Positions 1 through 44,890 of a stretch of 64,000 nucleotides of DNA are shown here, piece after piece; position 1 is the first letter of the stretch; the number at the start of each line of letters is the position of its first letter. This DNA comes from Zoroaster sp. YZ-2022 (taxonomy: Eukaryota > Echinodermata > Asteroidea > Forcipulatida > Zoroasteridae): the NCBI GenBank assembly GCA_029582265.1, contig CM055830.1, positions 24,908,163-24,972,162 on the forward strand. The letters run 5' to 3'. Under the pieces are notes generated by a model. The model saw only the letters and a program-made list of their open reading frames with translations. It was not told the DNA's origin and ran no database searches. Made by a program: the position numbers and the translations under genes.

Positions 1-3000
1 AGAAAGATTAGATTTGAATAATGGCGGGGATTGATGTGGGTGAAGAGAAATATTAGACTTGAATAACGGCAGGGATTGATGTGGGTGAAGAAAGATTAGA
101 CTTGAATAATGGCAGGGATTGATGTAGGTGAAGAGAAATATTAGACTTGAATAACGGCAGGGATTGATGTAGGTGAAGAGAAATATTAGACTTGAATAAT
201 GACAGGGATTGATGTAGGTGAAGAGAAATATTAGACTTGAATAATGGCAGGGATTGATGTAGGTGAAGAGAAATATTAGACTTGAATAATGGCAGGGATT
301 GATGTAGGTGAAGAGAAAGATTAGACTTGAATAATGGCAGGGATTGATGTAGGTGAAGAGAAAGATTAGACTTGAATAATGGCAGGGATTGATGTAGGTG
401 AAGAGAAAGATTAGACTTGAATAATGGCAGGGATTGATGTAGGTGAAGAGAAATATTAGACTTGAATAATGGCAGGGATTGATGTAAGTGAAGAGAAATA
501 TTAGACTTGAATAATGGCAGGGATTGATGTAGGTGAAGAGAAAGATTAGACTTGAATAATGGCAGGGATTGATGTAGGTGAAGAGAAATATTAGACTTGA
601 ATAACGGCAGGGATTGATGTAGGTGAAGAGAAATATTAGACTTGAATAATGGCAGGGATTGATGTAGGTGAAGAGAAATATTAGACTTGAATAACGGCAG
701 GGATTGATGTAGGTGAAGAGAAATATTAGACTTGAATAATGGCAGGGATTGATGTAGGTGAAGAGAAATATTAGACTTGAATAATGACAGGGATTGATGT
801 AAGTGAAGAAATATTAGACTTGAATAATGGCAGGGATTGATGTGGGTGAAGAGAAATATTAGACTTGAATAATGGCAGGGATTGATGTGGGTGAAGAGAA
901 ATATTAGACTTGAATAATGACAGGGATTGATGTAAGTGAGAGAAATATTAGACTTGAATAATGGCAGGGATTGATGTAGGTGAAGAGAAAATTGAACTTG
1001 AATAATGGCAGGGATTGATGTAGGTGAAGAAAATATTAGACTTGAATAATGGCAGGATTGATGTGGGTGAAGAGAAATATTAGACTTGAATAATGGCAGG
1101 GATTGATGTGGGTGAAGAGAAATATTAGACTTGAATAATGGCAGGGATTGATGTAGGTGAAGAGAAATATTAGACTTGAATAATGGCAGGGATTGATGTA
1201 GGTGAAGAGAAATATTAGACTTGAATAATGGCAGGGATTGATGTGGGTGAAGAGAAATATTAGACTTGAATAATGACAGGGATTGATGTAAGTGAAGAGA
1301 AATAGACTTGAATAATGGCAGGGATTGATGTGGGTGAAGAAGATTAGACTTGAATAATGGCTGGGATTGATGTGGGTGAAGAGAAATGTGGGCTTGAATA
1401 ATGGCAGGGATTGATGTAGGTGAAGAGAAATATTAGACTTGAATAATGGCGGGGATTGATGTAGGTGAAGAGAGAAATAGTTAGACTTGAATAATGGCGA
1501 GGGATTGATGTGGGTGAAGAGAAATATTAGACTTGAATAATGGCAGGGATTGATGTAGGTGAAGAGAATATAGACTTGAATAATGGCAGGATTGATGTAG
1601 GTGAAGAGAAATATTAGACTTGAATAATGGCAGGGATTGATGTGGGTGAAGAGAAATAATTGAACTTGAATAATGACAGGGATTGATGTAAGTGAAGAGA
1701 ATATTAGACTTGAATAGCGGCGGGATTGATGTAGGTGAAGAGAAAGATTAGACTTGAATAATGGCAGGGATTGATGTAGGTGAAGAGAAAGATTAGACTT
1801 GAATAATGACAGGGATTGATGTAAGTGAAGAGAAATATTAGACTTGAATAATGGCTGGGATTGATGTAGGTGAAGAGAAATATTAGACTTGAATAATGGC
1901 AGGATTGATGTAGGTGAAGAAAGATTAGACTTGAATAATGGCAGGGATTGATGTGGGTGAAGAGAAATATTAGACTTGAATAATGACAGGGATTGATGTC
2001 GGTGAAGAGAATTATTAGACTTGAATAATGGCAGGGATTGATGTAGGTGAAGAGAAAGATTAGACTTGAATAATGGCAGGGATTGATGTAGGTGAAGAGA
2101 AATATTAGACTTGAATAATGACAGGGATTGATGTAAGTGAAGAGAAATATTAGACTTGAATACTGCAGGGATTGATGTAGGTGAAGAAAGATTAGACTTG
2201 AATAATGACAGGGATTGATGTAAGTGAAGAGAAATATTAGACTTGAATAATGGCTGGGATTGATGTAGGTGAAGAAATATTAGACTTGAATAATGGCAGG
2301 GATTGATGTAGGTGAAGAAAGATTAGACTTGAATAATGACAGGGATTGATGTAAGTGAAGAAATATTAGACTTGAATAATGACAGGGATTGATGTAGGTG
2401 AAGAGAAGATTAGACTTGAATAATGACAGGGATTGATGTAAGTGAAGAGAAATATTAGATTTGAATAATGGCAGGATTGATGTAGGTGAAGAAATATTGG
2501 ACTTGAATAATGGCAGGGATTGATGTGGGTGAAGAGAAATATTAGACTTGAATAATGGCAGGATTGATGTAGGTGAAGAGAAAGATTAGATTTGAATAAT
2601 GGCAGGGATTGATGTAGGTGAAAGAAATATTAGACTTGAATAATGGCAGGGATTGATGTGGGTGAAGAGAAAGATTAGACTTGAATAATGGCAGGGGATT
2701 GATGTGGGTGAAGAAATATTAGACTTGAATAATGGCAGAGATTGATGTAGGTGAAGAAATATTAGACTTGAATAATGACAGGGATTGATGTAAGTGAGAA
2801 ATATAGACTTGAATAATGGCGAGGATTGATGTAGGTGAAGAAATATTAGACTTGAATAATGGCAGGATTGATGTAGGTGAAGAGAAATATTAGACTTGAA
2901 TAACGGCAGGGATTGATGTAGGAAGAAATATTAGACTTGAATAATGGCAGGGATTGATGTAGGTGAAGAGAAATATTAGACTTGAATAATGACAGGGATT

Positions 3001-6000
3001 GATGTAAGTGAAGAGAAATATTAGACTTGAATAATGGCAGGGATTGATGTAGGTGAAGAGAAATATTAGACTTGAATAATGGCAGGGATTGATGTAGGTG
3101 AAGAGAAATATTAGACTTGAATAATGACAGGGATTGATGTAAGTGAAGAGAAATATTTGACTTGAATAATGGCAGGGATTGATGTAGGTGAAGAGAAAGA
3201 TTAGACTTGAATAATGACAGGGATTGATGTAGGTGAAGAGAAAGATTAGACTTGAATAATGGCTGGGATTGATGTATGTGAAGAGAAATATTAGAATTGA
3301 ATAATGGCAGGGATTGATGTAGGTGAAGAGAAATATTAGACTTGAATAATGGCAGGGATTGATGTATGTGAAGAGAAATATTAGACTTGAATAATGGCAG
3401 GGATTGATGTAGGTGAAGAGAAATATTAGACTTGAATAATGGCGAGGATTGATGTAGGTGAAGAAATATTAGACTTGAATAATGGCAGGGATTGATGTAG
3501 GTGAAGAGAAAATTAGACTTGAATAATGGCAGGGATTGATGTAGGTGAAGAGAAATATTAGACTTGAATAATGACAGGATTGATGTAAGTGAAGAGAAAT
3601 ATTAGACTTGAATAACGGGCAGGGATTGATGTAGGTGAAAAGATTAGACTTGGAATAATGGCAGGATTGATGTGGGTGAAGAGAAGATTAGACTTGAATA
3701 ATGACAGGGATTGATGTAAGTGAAGAAATATTAGACTTGAATAATGGCTGGGATTGATGTGGGTGGAAGAAATATTAGACTTGAATAATGGCAGGGATTG
3801 ATGTAGGTGAAGAAAGATTAGACTTGAATAATGGCAGGACTGATGGGTGAAGAGAAATATTAGACTTGAATAATGACAGGGGATTGATGTGGGTGAAGAG
3901 AAATATTAGACTTGAATAATGGCAGGGATTGATGTAGGTGAAGAAAGATTAGACTTGAATAATGGCAGGGATTGATGTGGGTGAAGAAATATTAGACTTG
4001 AATAATGACAGGGATTGATGTAAGTGAAGAGAAATATTAGACTTGAATAATGGCAGGATTGATGTAGGTGAAGAGAAGATTAGACTTGAATAATGACAGG
4101 GATTGATGTAAGTGAGAGAAATTAGACTTGAATAATGGCTGGGATTGATGTAGGTGAAGAGAAATATTAGACTTGAATAATGGCAGGGATTGATGTAGTG
4201 AAGAGAAAGATTAGACTTGAATAATGACAGGGATTGATGTAAGTGAAGAATATTAGACTTGAATAATGACGGGGATTGATGTGGGTGAAGAGAAGATTAG
4301 ACTTGAATAATGACAGGATTGATGTAAGGTGAAGAGAAATATTAGATTTGAATAATGGCAGGGATTGATGTAGGTGAAGAGAAATATTAGACTTGAATAA
4401 TGGCAGGGATTGATGTAGGTGAAGAAATATTAGACTTGAATAATGGCGGGGATTGATGTGGGTGAAGAGAAGATTAGATTTGAATAATGGCGAGGGATTG
4501 ATGGTAGGTGAAGAGAAATATTAGACTTGAATAATGGCAGGGGATTGATGTAGGTGAAGAGAAAGATTAGACTTGAATAATGGCAGGGATTGATGTAGGT
4601 GAAGAAATATTAGACTTGAATAATGGCAGGGATTGATGTAGGTGAAGAGAAAGATTAGATTTGAATAATGGCGGGGATTGATGTAGGTGAAGAGAAATAT
4701 TAGATTTGAATAATGGCAGGGATTGATGTAGGTGAAGAGAAATTAGATTTGAATAATGGCAGGGATTGATGTAGGTGAAGAGAAATATTAGACTTGAATA
4801 ATGGCAGGATTGATGTAGGTGAAGAGAAAGATTAGACTTGAATAATGGCAGGGATTGATGTAGGTGAAGAGAAATATTAGACTTGAATAATGGCAGGGAT
4901 TGATGTAGGTGAAGAGAAAGATTAGACTTGAATAATGGCAGGATTGATGTGGGTGAAGAGAAAGATTAGACTTGAATAATGGCTGGGATTGATGTAGGTG
5001 AAGAGAAATATTAGACTTGAATAACGGCAGGGATTGATGTGGGTGAAGAAATATTAGACTTGAATAATGGCAGGGATTGATGTAGGTGAAGAGAAAGATT
5101 AGACTTGAATAATGGCAGGATTGATGTAGGTGAAGAGAAATATTAGACTTGAATAATGGCAGGGATTGATGTAGGTGAAGAGAAATATTAGACTTGAATA
5201 ATGGCAGGGATTGATGTAGGTGAAGAGAAATATTAGACTTGAATAATGGCAGGGATTGATGTAGGTGAAGAGAAATATTAGACTTGAATAATGGCAGGGA
5301 TTGATGTAGGTGAAGAGAAATATTAGACTTGAATAATGACAGGGATTGATGTAGGTGAAGAGAAATATTAGACTTGAATAATGGCAGGGATTGATGTAGG
5401 TGAAGAGAAATATTAGACTTGAATAACGGCAGGGATTGATGTAGGTGAAGAGAAATATTAGACTTGAATAATGGCAGGGATTGATGTAGGTGAAGAGAAA
5501 TATTAGACTTGAATAATGACAGGGATTGATGTAGGTGAAGAGAAATATTAGATTTGAATAATGGCAGGGATTGATGTAGGTGAAGAGAAATATTAGACTT
5601 GAATAATGGCAGGGATTGATGTAAGTGAAGAGAAATATTAGACTTGAATAACGGCAGGGATTGATGTAGGTGAAGAGAAATATTAGACTTGAATAATGGC
5701 AGGGATTGATGTAGGTGAAGAGAAATATTAGACTTGAATAATGACAGGGATTGATGTAGGTGAAGAAATATTAGATTTGAATAATGGCGGGGATTGATGT
5801 GGGTGAAGAGAAATATTAGACTTGAATAATGGCAGGGATTGATGTAGGTGAAGAGAAATATTAGACTTGAATAACGGCAGGATTGATGTAGGTGAAGAGA
5901 AATGTGGGACTTGAATAATGGCAGGGGATTGATGTGGGTGAAGAAATATTAGACTTGAATAACGGCAGGGATTGATGTAGGTGAAGAGAAATATTAGACT

Positions 6001-7515
6001 TGAATATGGCAGGATTGATGTAGGTGAAGAAATATTAGACTTGAATAACGGCAGGGATTGATGTGGGTGAAGAGAAATATTAGACTTGAATAACGGCAGG
6101 GATTGATGGGTGAAGAGAAATATTAGATTTGAATAATGGCAGGGATTGATGTAGGTGAAGAAATATTAGACTTGAATAATGGCGGGGATTGATGTGGGTG
6201 AAGAGAAATATTAGACTTGAATAATGGCAGGATTGATGTAAGTGAAGAGAAATATTAGACTTGAATAATGGCAGGGATTGATGTAGGTGAAGAGAAATAT
6301 TAGATTTGAATAATGGCAGGGATTGATGTAGGTGAAGAGAAATATTAGACTTGAATAATGGCAGGGATTGATGTAGGTGAAGAGAAATATTAGACTTGAA
6401 TAACGGCAGGGATTGATGTAGGTGAAGAGAAAGATTAGACTTGAATAATGGCAGGGATTGATGTAGGTGAAGAGAAATATTAGACTTGAATAACGGCAGG
6501 GATTGATGTAGGTGAAGAGAAATATTAGACTTGAATAACGGCAGGGATTGATGTAGGTGAAGAGAAATATTAGACTTGAATAATGGCAGGGATTGATGTA
6601 GGTGAAGAGAAATATTAGACTTGAATAACGGCGGGGATTGATGTAGGTGAAGAAATATTAGACTTGAATAATGGCAGGGATTGATGTAGGTGAAGAGAAA
6701 TATTAGACTTGAATAAGCGGCAGGGATTGATGTAGGTGAAGAGAAATATTAGACTTGAATAACGGCGAGGGATTGATGTAGGTGAAGAGAAATATTAGAC
6801 TTGAATAACGGCAGGGATTGATGTAGGTGAAGAGAAATATTAGACTTGAATAACGGCAGGGATTGATGTAGGTGAAGAGAAATATTAGACTTGAATAACG
6901 GCAGGGATTGATGTAGGTGAAGAGAAATATTAGATTTGAATAACGGCAGGGATTGATGTAGGTGAAGAGAAATATTAGACTTGAATAATGGCAGGGATTG
7001 ATGTAGGTGAAGAGAAATATTAGACTTGAATAACGGCAGGGATTGATGTAGGTGAAGAGAAAGATTAGACTTTAATAATGGCTGGGATTGATGTAGGTGA
7101 ATAGAAATTTTAGAGTTGAATAACGGCTGGGTTTTATGTGGTGAAGAGAAATATTAGACTTGAATAACGGCAGGGATTGATGTAGGTGAAGAGAAAGATT
7201 AGACTTGAATAATGGCAGGGATTGATGTAGGTGAAGAGAAATATTAGACTTGAATAACGGCAGGGATTGATGTAGGTGAAGAGAAATATTAGACTTGAAT
7301 AAGGGCAGGGATTGATGTAGGTGAAGAGAAATATTAGACTTGAATAACGGCAGGGATTGATGTAGGTGAAGAGAAATATTAGACTTGAATAACGGCAGGG
7401 ATTGATGTAGGTGAAGAGAAATATTAGACTTGAATAACGGCAGGGATTGATGTAGGTGAAGAGAAATATTAGACTTGAATAACGGCAGGGATTGATGTAA
7501 GTGAAGAGAAATATT
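1..7515. repeat. 45-bp minisatellite array, about 167 copies
   Basis: The array is a near-perfect 45-bp unit on the plus strand built around GGCAGGGATTGATGTAGGTG and GAAGAGAAATATTAGACTTG. It starts before the window and ends sharply at 7,515. Linked variants recur: GACAGG together with GTAAGT, AACGG for AATGG, and AGATTAG for ATATTAG. Units at about 780-5,000 and 5,760-6,780 carry many 1-3-base deletions and insertions; those near both ends are cleaner. On the minus (TRRAP sense) strand the unit is pyrimidine-rich and reads as 15 codons without a stop, but the indels break the frame. It lies in a TRRAP intron. Confidence 0.97.
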
Positions 7516-7635
7516 AACACAAACTGTGATTATCAATAATATATGTACATCAACTATCATCCTACCATAGTCGGATTTATTCAATAATAAACCATGATTG
7601 ATTTCAATATATTAAGATGTAATTGTATTACATAC

Positions 7636-40068
<32,433 letters not shown>

Positions 40069-40345
40069 TTTAACAACCACTGACTCAATATGAAGCATCC
40101 AAACCAATCAGTCACTGTAAATACAACATTATTGGATCAAACATTAAAAAAACTAATTTCAATTAAGGTTTTAACAGTTACAAATAAAATAGAATAAATA
40201 GAAAACTCATCAACGTAACCAGGCGCTAGCGATACTGCGCCTATGCATTTTCACACGTACTATCGGGCGAGTCAACGAACTTTCGGCGGGTCACAACTTC
40301 GACAGAAAAAAGGGCATCAACAATAGCGCCACCATCGGCAGTTTG
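40069..40345 (-). promoter_or_regulatory. Probable TRRAP 5' UTR and promoter-proximal region
   Basis: Upstream of the start codon on the minus strand there is a plausible acceptor (TTTACAG, 40,115-40,120). A plausible leader exon in a CpG-containing stretch at about 40,220-40,340 ends in CCTG with GTTACG following. No TATA box was recognised. This is inferred from splice-like signals only. Confidence 0.35.
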
Positions 40346-40365
40346 CGTGAAACTGCCTAATTAAA

Positions 40366-40503
40366 ATTCAGCATTTTACAAGAGAATCCTTCACTGAAAC
40401 GAACTGAAACACCAAACTGCTAATTTCATTTGTAAGTTACTGTCCAGTTGATTATATTTAACCTTAGGTGCGTCATTTAGGGTAAATTGAGGATACATGT
40501 GGT
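40366..40503. repeat. Direct repeat, left copy (partner 48,425-48,568)
   Basis: Both copies start at AAATTCAGCATTTTACAAGA and end near GGGTAAATTGAGGATA, with a shared GGTGCGTCATT motif. They bracket the nested transposon region in the same orientation. Confidence 0.85.
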
Positions 40504-40590
40504 GCTAGGGCAAGGGAAGGAGTCCAGTGCTAGCCCTAGAACGGGCCCGGGGCTAATACGAAGGGAGTCCAGTGTACTGGCCCTAGATAA

Positions 40591-41907
40591 GGCCAAGAGA
40601 ATGAAAGTCATAGATTTGCGTCCGGGAAATTTCGAAAACACATGAGGCTTTTTTTCATTATTCATTATTCATTATTTCCATTTGATCATTAATAACAGCG
40701 CAATCACAAGATGTTTCTTCTAATTTGACGTATTCTTAATCACTTTATGCACATGCTTTCTACCTGCGAGAGAGAGAGGGAAGGGTGAAGGGTAAAAGAG
40801 GAGTAACAAGGAGAATTTTGGTCATTAAGACTCTTTATTGTTTTGCACATCTTTATTGGGAGAGGAGATTGAACATAGGGACTAGCGACCCAATCAACCC
40901 CCCTCGCTGGTACATGTAATGTCTCTGAGTTATTACAAGCAAGGTGAGATAACACACGCACACACTCAATCATGATAACATAGAATTACTTTACCGATGG
41001 CAAGGAATCAGAAAGCAGCAAACCATTTCATGTTTTTTATCACACCGACCGAAGACACACTAGGGTGACTAGGCCACTACATTGAACAGCATACTGTATA
41101 TGTATGACTCATCACACTAGCGATATTGGCAGCTAGACGACTACTATGTATACTACATGTGTACAGTCGACGAGAATGCAACAGAATGTGAATCAGTCAA
41201 TCGCCAAATATCGCATTATATGATCACGCTATCGATCTATCATATTCCACCATATGCAAAGATAATTATCCTACATGTATTCATAGTTTGGCTTGATCAT
41301 TTCAACAATTCCCTTATTAATTATAGTAAAATCGAGATTAAAAGAATACAATACCATACATGTCTTATATCTCCAGTCGTTGTTTAGTCGATCATATCAC
41401 TAATTGTATGTACAGTAGGTACAGAGGTAAACAGCTAAATAAATTTATGATATGATCGATTAGGCCTATGTATTCCTGTGCACGTGCGTGTCGCAGTACG
41501 TATGGTCGCCTGTGTACGTACGTGCATCATAATACATGCAGGCCGCACACACAGGCATAAGACACAAAGGCTCAACAGCGAACGTGTTGTGCATGTGAAG
41601 GCGGTACAGTTGCAGGTGCGGATCGGACGGAGTTTACCATATAATTTTAGCGCGATGCGACCTTTTTTGTGAACGACGTACGCGGGACTAAGACTGTATT
41701 AAGAGAACAAATAGCGCACATACTGGTGGAAATTTAGTAAAAACTTCGTTTTATACTGATGTGGATGATTTGGAACTAAATTTGTTTGGTGGAAATACCT
41801 TTTTTGTGCAAATAATGATTTTTTTGGCAAATAATGAAAAATTTAGGCGGTAGCTTTCGGGACATGCGGGCGGTGGACGCAAATCTATGACTTTCATTCT
41901 CATGGCC
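40591..41907. mobile_element. PIF/Harbinger-like element A with TAA duplication
   Basis: The 1,317-bp element has inverted ends GGCCAAGAGAATGAAAGTCA and, at the right, its complement, with a shared ATAGATTTGCGTCC. It is flanked by TAA at 40,588-40,590 and 41,908-41,910. The 3-bp TWA duplication and GG start suggest PIF/Harbinger. No transposase was recognised. A related element-free site is read inverted at about 47,676-47,695. Confidence 0.8.
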
Positions 41908-42331
41908 TAAGTTTATGCAACCAGTAATACGCCATAGTTTTGTAATTTTTTCCAAAGAATGCTAAGCCAAAAGCAAGTGCGTCGTTTCACGAGTGCGTCG
42001 AATTACGTACACGGACAATATAGCAGATAGGCCTACATAAAACAAAAGTTAACGAACCTTAACAATGCTTAACGTTGCCCCACCAGTGTGGCACAGACCT
42101 GTATCCTTAGCCACACGTTGGTCTCATTGCCGCTAACGGCGGGGTTTCCTAGGAATTTTCTAAATTCTAGGCGCTGAAATTGACGATATTTACAACTATT
42201 TTGACAGGCTAGATATGTTCCTTTAAGTTACATGTTGAACTGTCTAGGCGCCCCCCAAAAAATTGTTATTTTACTTACATTTCGTCTCATATAGGCCCGA
42301 AAAAATTACAAGACGATCGGCATTGTGTTTC

Positions 42332-42915
42332 TACGGAGCCCCTAAGGGGACAGGTAAAAAAAAATCGGGAAGGTAAAAAAAAAAGGGGGAAATGTATTTC
42401 GTTCCCTCGAAATAACATTTCGTTCCCTCGAATTCATTTCGTTCCCTCGAAATATTATTTCGTTCACTCGAAATATTATTTCGTTCCTCGAAATCATTTC
42501 GTTCCTCGAAATAACATTTAGTTCCTCGAAATAACATTTCGTTCCCTCGAAATAACATTTCGTTCCCTCGAAATAACATTTCGTTCCCTCGAAATAACAT
42601 TTCGTGGGAATGAAATAAATTATTTTGAGGGAAAGAAATAAATTATTTCGTTCCCTCGAAATCATTTCGTTCCCTCGAAATCGTTTCGTTCCCTCGAAAT
42701 CATTTCGTTCCCTCGAAACAATATTTCGTTACCTCGAAATAATTGAGCTGTACAGAATCCTTGATATGCCATTTAATTTATTGGGATATGACAATTATTT
42801 CCGAGGTCGCCGTAGCACTGGGAGCCACTTAAGGGACAGATGGAAACAAATAAATAAAATAATATTATTTTACCTTCCCGATTTTTTTTTTACCTGTCCC
42901 CTTAGGGGCTCCGTA
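42332..42915. mobile_element. 584-bp TIR element of unknown superfamily with 6-bp duplication
   Basis: The inverted ends of about 46 bp begin TACGGAGCCCCTAAGGGGAC and continue AGGTAAAAAAAAATCGGGAA. They are flanked by TGTTTC on both sides (42,326-42,331 and 42,916-42,921). The uninterrupted site is seen inverted at about 43,857-43,885. There is no ORF of note. Confidence 0.9.
42397..42745. repeat. Palindromic TTTCGTTCCCTCGAAAT array inside the TIR element
   Basis: About 17-18 units of 18-21 bp are present, each with a TTTCG ... CGAAA near-palindrome, spaced by AACA or ATT. One break near 42,603-42,643 has the unit partly inverted (GGAATGAAATAAATTATT). Confidence 0.9.
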
Positions 42916-43294
42916 TGTTTCAACGAGGACAGCCATTTTGAATGTATGAAGAGTGTGTGAATAGGAAAACAACTTTACGATGGCTGTTTTATGTGTGCAC
43001 ATACTTGCTCATATTTTAGCGCGCGAAGTATTCCGTTTCGGGGTTGCACGTGTTGTCGGTAGTCAGAGCATTTTTTATGTGCTAAAATGTGATATAAAAT
43101 GTGATATAACTAATATAGGCCTGTGTATAATTAAAATGAAATATTAATAAATAAATAAAACATGCCCAGTTCCTGGATTCAATTATTTACTTTTACTATA
43201 ATAAGTAGGGCATATATATATTTACCAACCTATGTATATATATCGCAGAACCCGCTGCTATATAGGATTCTAGCCAGCCAATCACCATCGGGCA

Positions 43295-43450
43295 AGCTCG
43301 GTGGTCGAGAGGTTAAGACGTCTGCAACTAGTATTAGTAAGCAGGAGGTTGTGGGTTCGAATCCCGCCCGAGTCCCACCTGTGTAGTTTTTCACAGAGAC
43401 TCGGAAAGCACTGAGTATACAGTGCTATACACATAGGGCAAAATTAAATC
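43295..43450 (+). repeat. tRNA-derived SINE, second family
   Basis: A-box-like TGGTCGAGAGGTTAAGAC (about 43,302) and B-box GGTTCGAATCCC (43,354-43,365) are present, with a type II (Ser-like) tRNA head and then a short body ACAGAGACTCGGAAAGC. The spacer around it in the inverted repeat (42,999-43,770) has nothing else I recognise. Confidence 0.7.
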
Positions 43451-43769
43451 AATTGTATATTTACCTTATTAATTTTATTTTGTTTGTGTCCACAATATAA
43501 TTCAGCAAAAGAAAAATGTTTAAAACACCGTTCATTGACAGGCAATAATGATCGAATCAATGAAGTGTTTCATGTTTGAGGATATCGCTGATACTAGATA
43601 GCATATTGTTGTTTAACAAAATAATAATAGTAATAATATTATCAGTATTATTGATAATGATGGATGGCCAAAATGTTAATAATTGGGCCCATTCCCTGTA
43701 GCCCAGGAATTTTATTGAGAAATTCATGCCCCCAAATACTATAGACCCAAACCCCGCTTGAACCATCTT

Positions 43770-44890
43770 TGCAATTTGTCTGTGCACACATAAAACAGCC
43801 GTCGTAAAGTTGTTTTCCCATTCACACACTCTTCATACATTCAAAATGGCCGTCCTCGTTGAAACACAATGCCGATCGTCTTGTAATTTTTTCGGGCCTA
43901 GGCTATATTTATATGAGACGAAATGTAAGGCCAAAAGAATGAAAGTCATAGATTTGCGTCCGGGAAATTTCGAAAACACATGAGGCTTTTTTTCATTATT
44001 CATTATTCATTATTTCCATTGATCATTAATAACAGCGCAACCACAAGATGTTTCTTCTAATTTGACGTATTCTTAATCACTTTGTGTACATGCTTTCTAC
44101 CTGCGAGAGAAAGAGAGAGGGAAGGGTGAAGGGTAAAAGAGGAGTAACAAGGAGAATTTTGGTCATTAAGGCTCTTTTTATTGTTTTGCACATCTTTATT
44201 GGGAGAAGAGATTGAACATTCCTGTGCACGTGCGTGTCGCCGTACCGTATGTATGGTCGCCTGTGTACGTATGTGCATCATTATACGTGCGGGCCGCACA
44301 CACAGGCATAAGATACGAAGGCTCAACTGCGAACGTGTTGTGCATGTGAAGGGCGGTACAGTTGCAGGTGCGGATCAGACGGAGTTTACCAAACAGTTTT
44401 AGCGCGATGCGACCTTTTTTGTGAACGACGTACGCGGGACCAAGACGTGTATTAAGAGAACATGTGCTATAAATAAATGATTATAGCGCACATACTGGTG
44501 GAAATTTGGTAAAAACTTCGTTTTACTGATGTGGATGATTTGGAACTAAATTTGTTTGGTGGAAATACCTTTTTTGTGCAAATAATGATTTTTTTGGCAA
44601 ATAATGAACAATTTAGGCGGGAGCTTTCGGGACATGCGGGCGGAGGACGCAAATCTATGACTTTCATTCTCATGGTCATGGCCTAAGTAAAATAACCATT
44701 TTTTGGGGGCGCCTAGATAGTTCAACATCTAAGGAACGTATCTAGCCTGTCAAAAATAGTTGCAAATATCGTCAATTTCAGCGCCTGGAATTTAGAAAAT
44801 TCCTAGAAAACCCCACCGTTAGCGGCAATGAGACCAACGTGTGGCTAAGGATACCGTGCCACACTGGCAATGCTTAACGTTAAGCCAACA
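43770..44890. repeat. Right arm of the large inverted repeat
   Basis: This is the inverted match of 42,063-42,998, itself interrupted by element A' at 43,929-44,683. It keeps the uninterrupted GTTGAAACACAATGCC site where the left arm carries the 584-bp element. Confidence 0.85.
43929..44683. mobile_element. PIF/Harbinger-like element A', deletion derivative of A
   Basis: It has the same ends as element A and TAA duplications at 43,926-43,928 and 44,684-44,686. About 595 bp of A's interior (near 40,877-41,471) is missing, with the join near 44,217. The empty site is visible in the left arm near 42,274. Confidence 0.85.

Larger units (their letters stand above)
42063..42998. repeat. Left arm of a large inverted repeat
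   Basis: The arm (interrupted at 42,332-42,915) is an inverted match of 43,770-44,890. Shared blocks include GTGTGGCACAG, TGAAATTGACGATATTT, AAAAATTACAAGACGATCGG and TTGAATGTATGAAGAGTGTG. Confidence 0.85.

Noticed and set aside
1..7515. A CRISPR-like array
   Set aside because: Units are contiguous 45-mers without unique spacers, in an animal intron; this is a minisatellite.
42331..42665. Glu/Arg/Asn-rich frames on the minus strand
   Set aside because: They are translations of the TTTCGTTCCCTCGAAAT array inside a TIR element.
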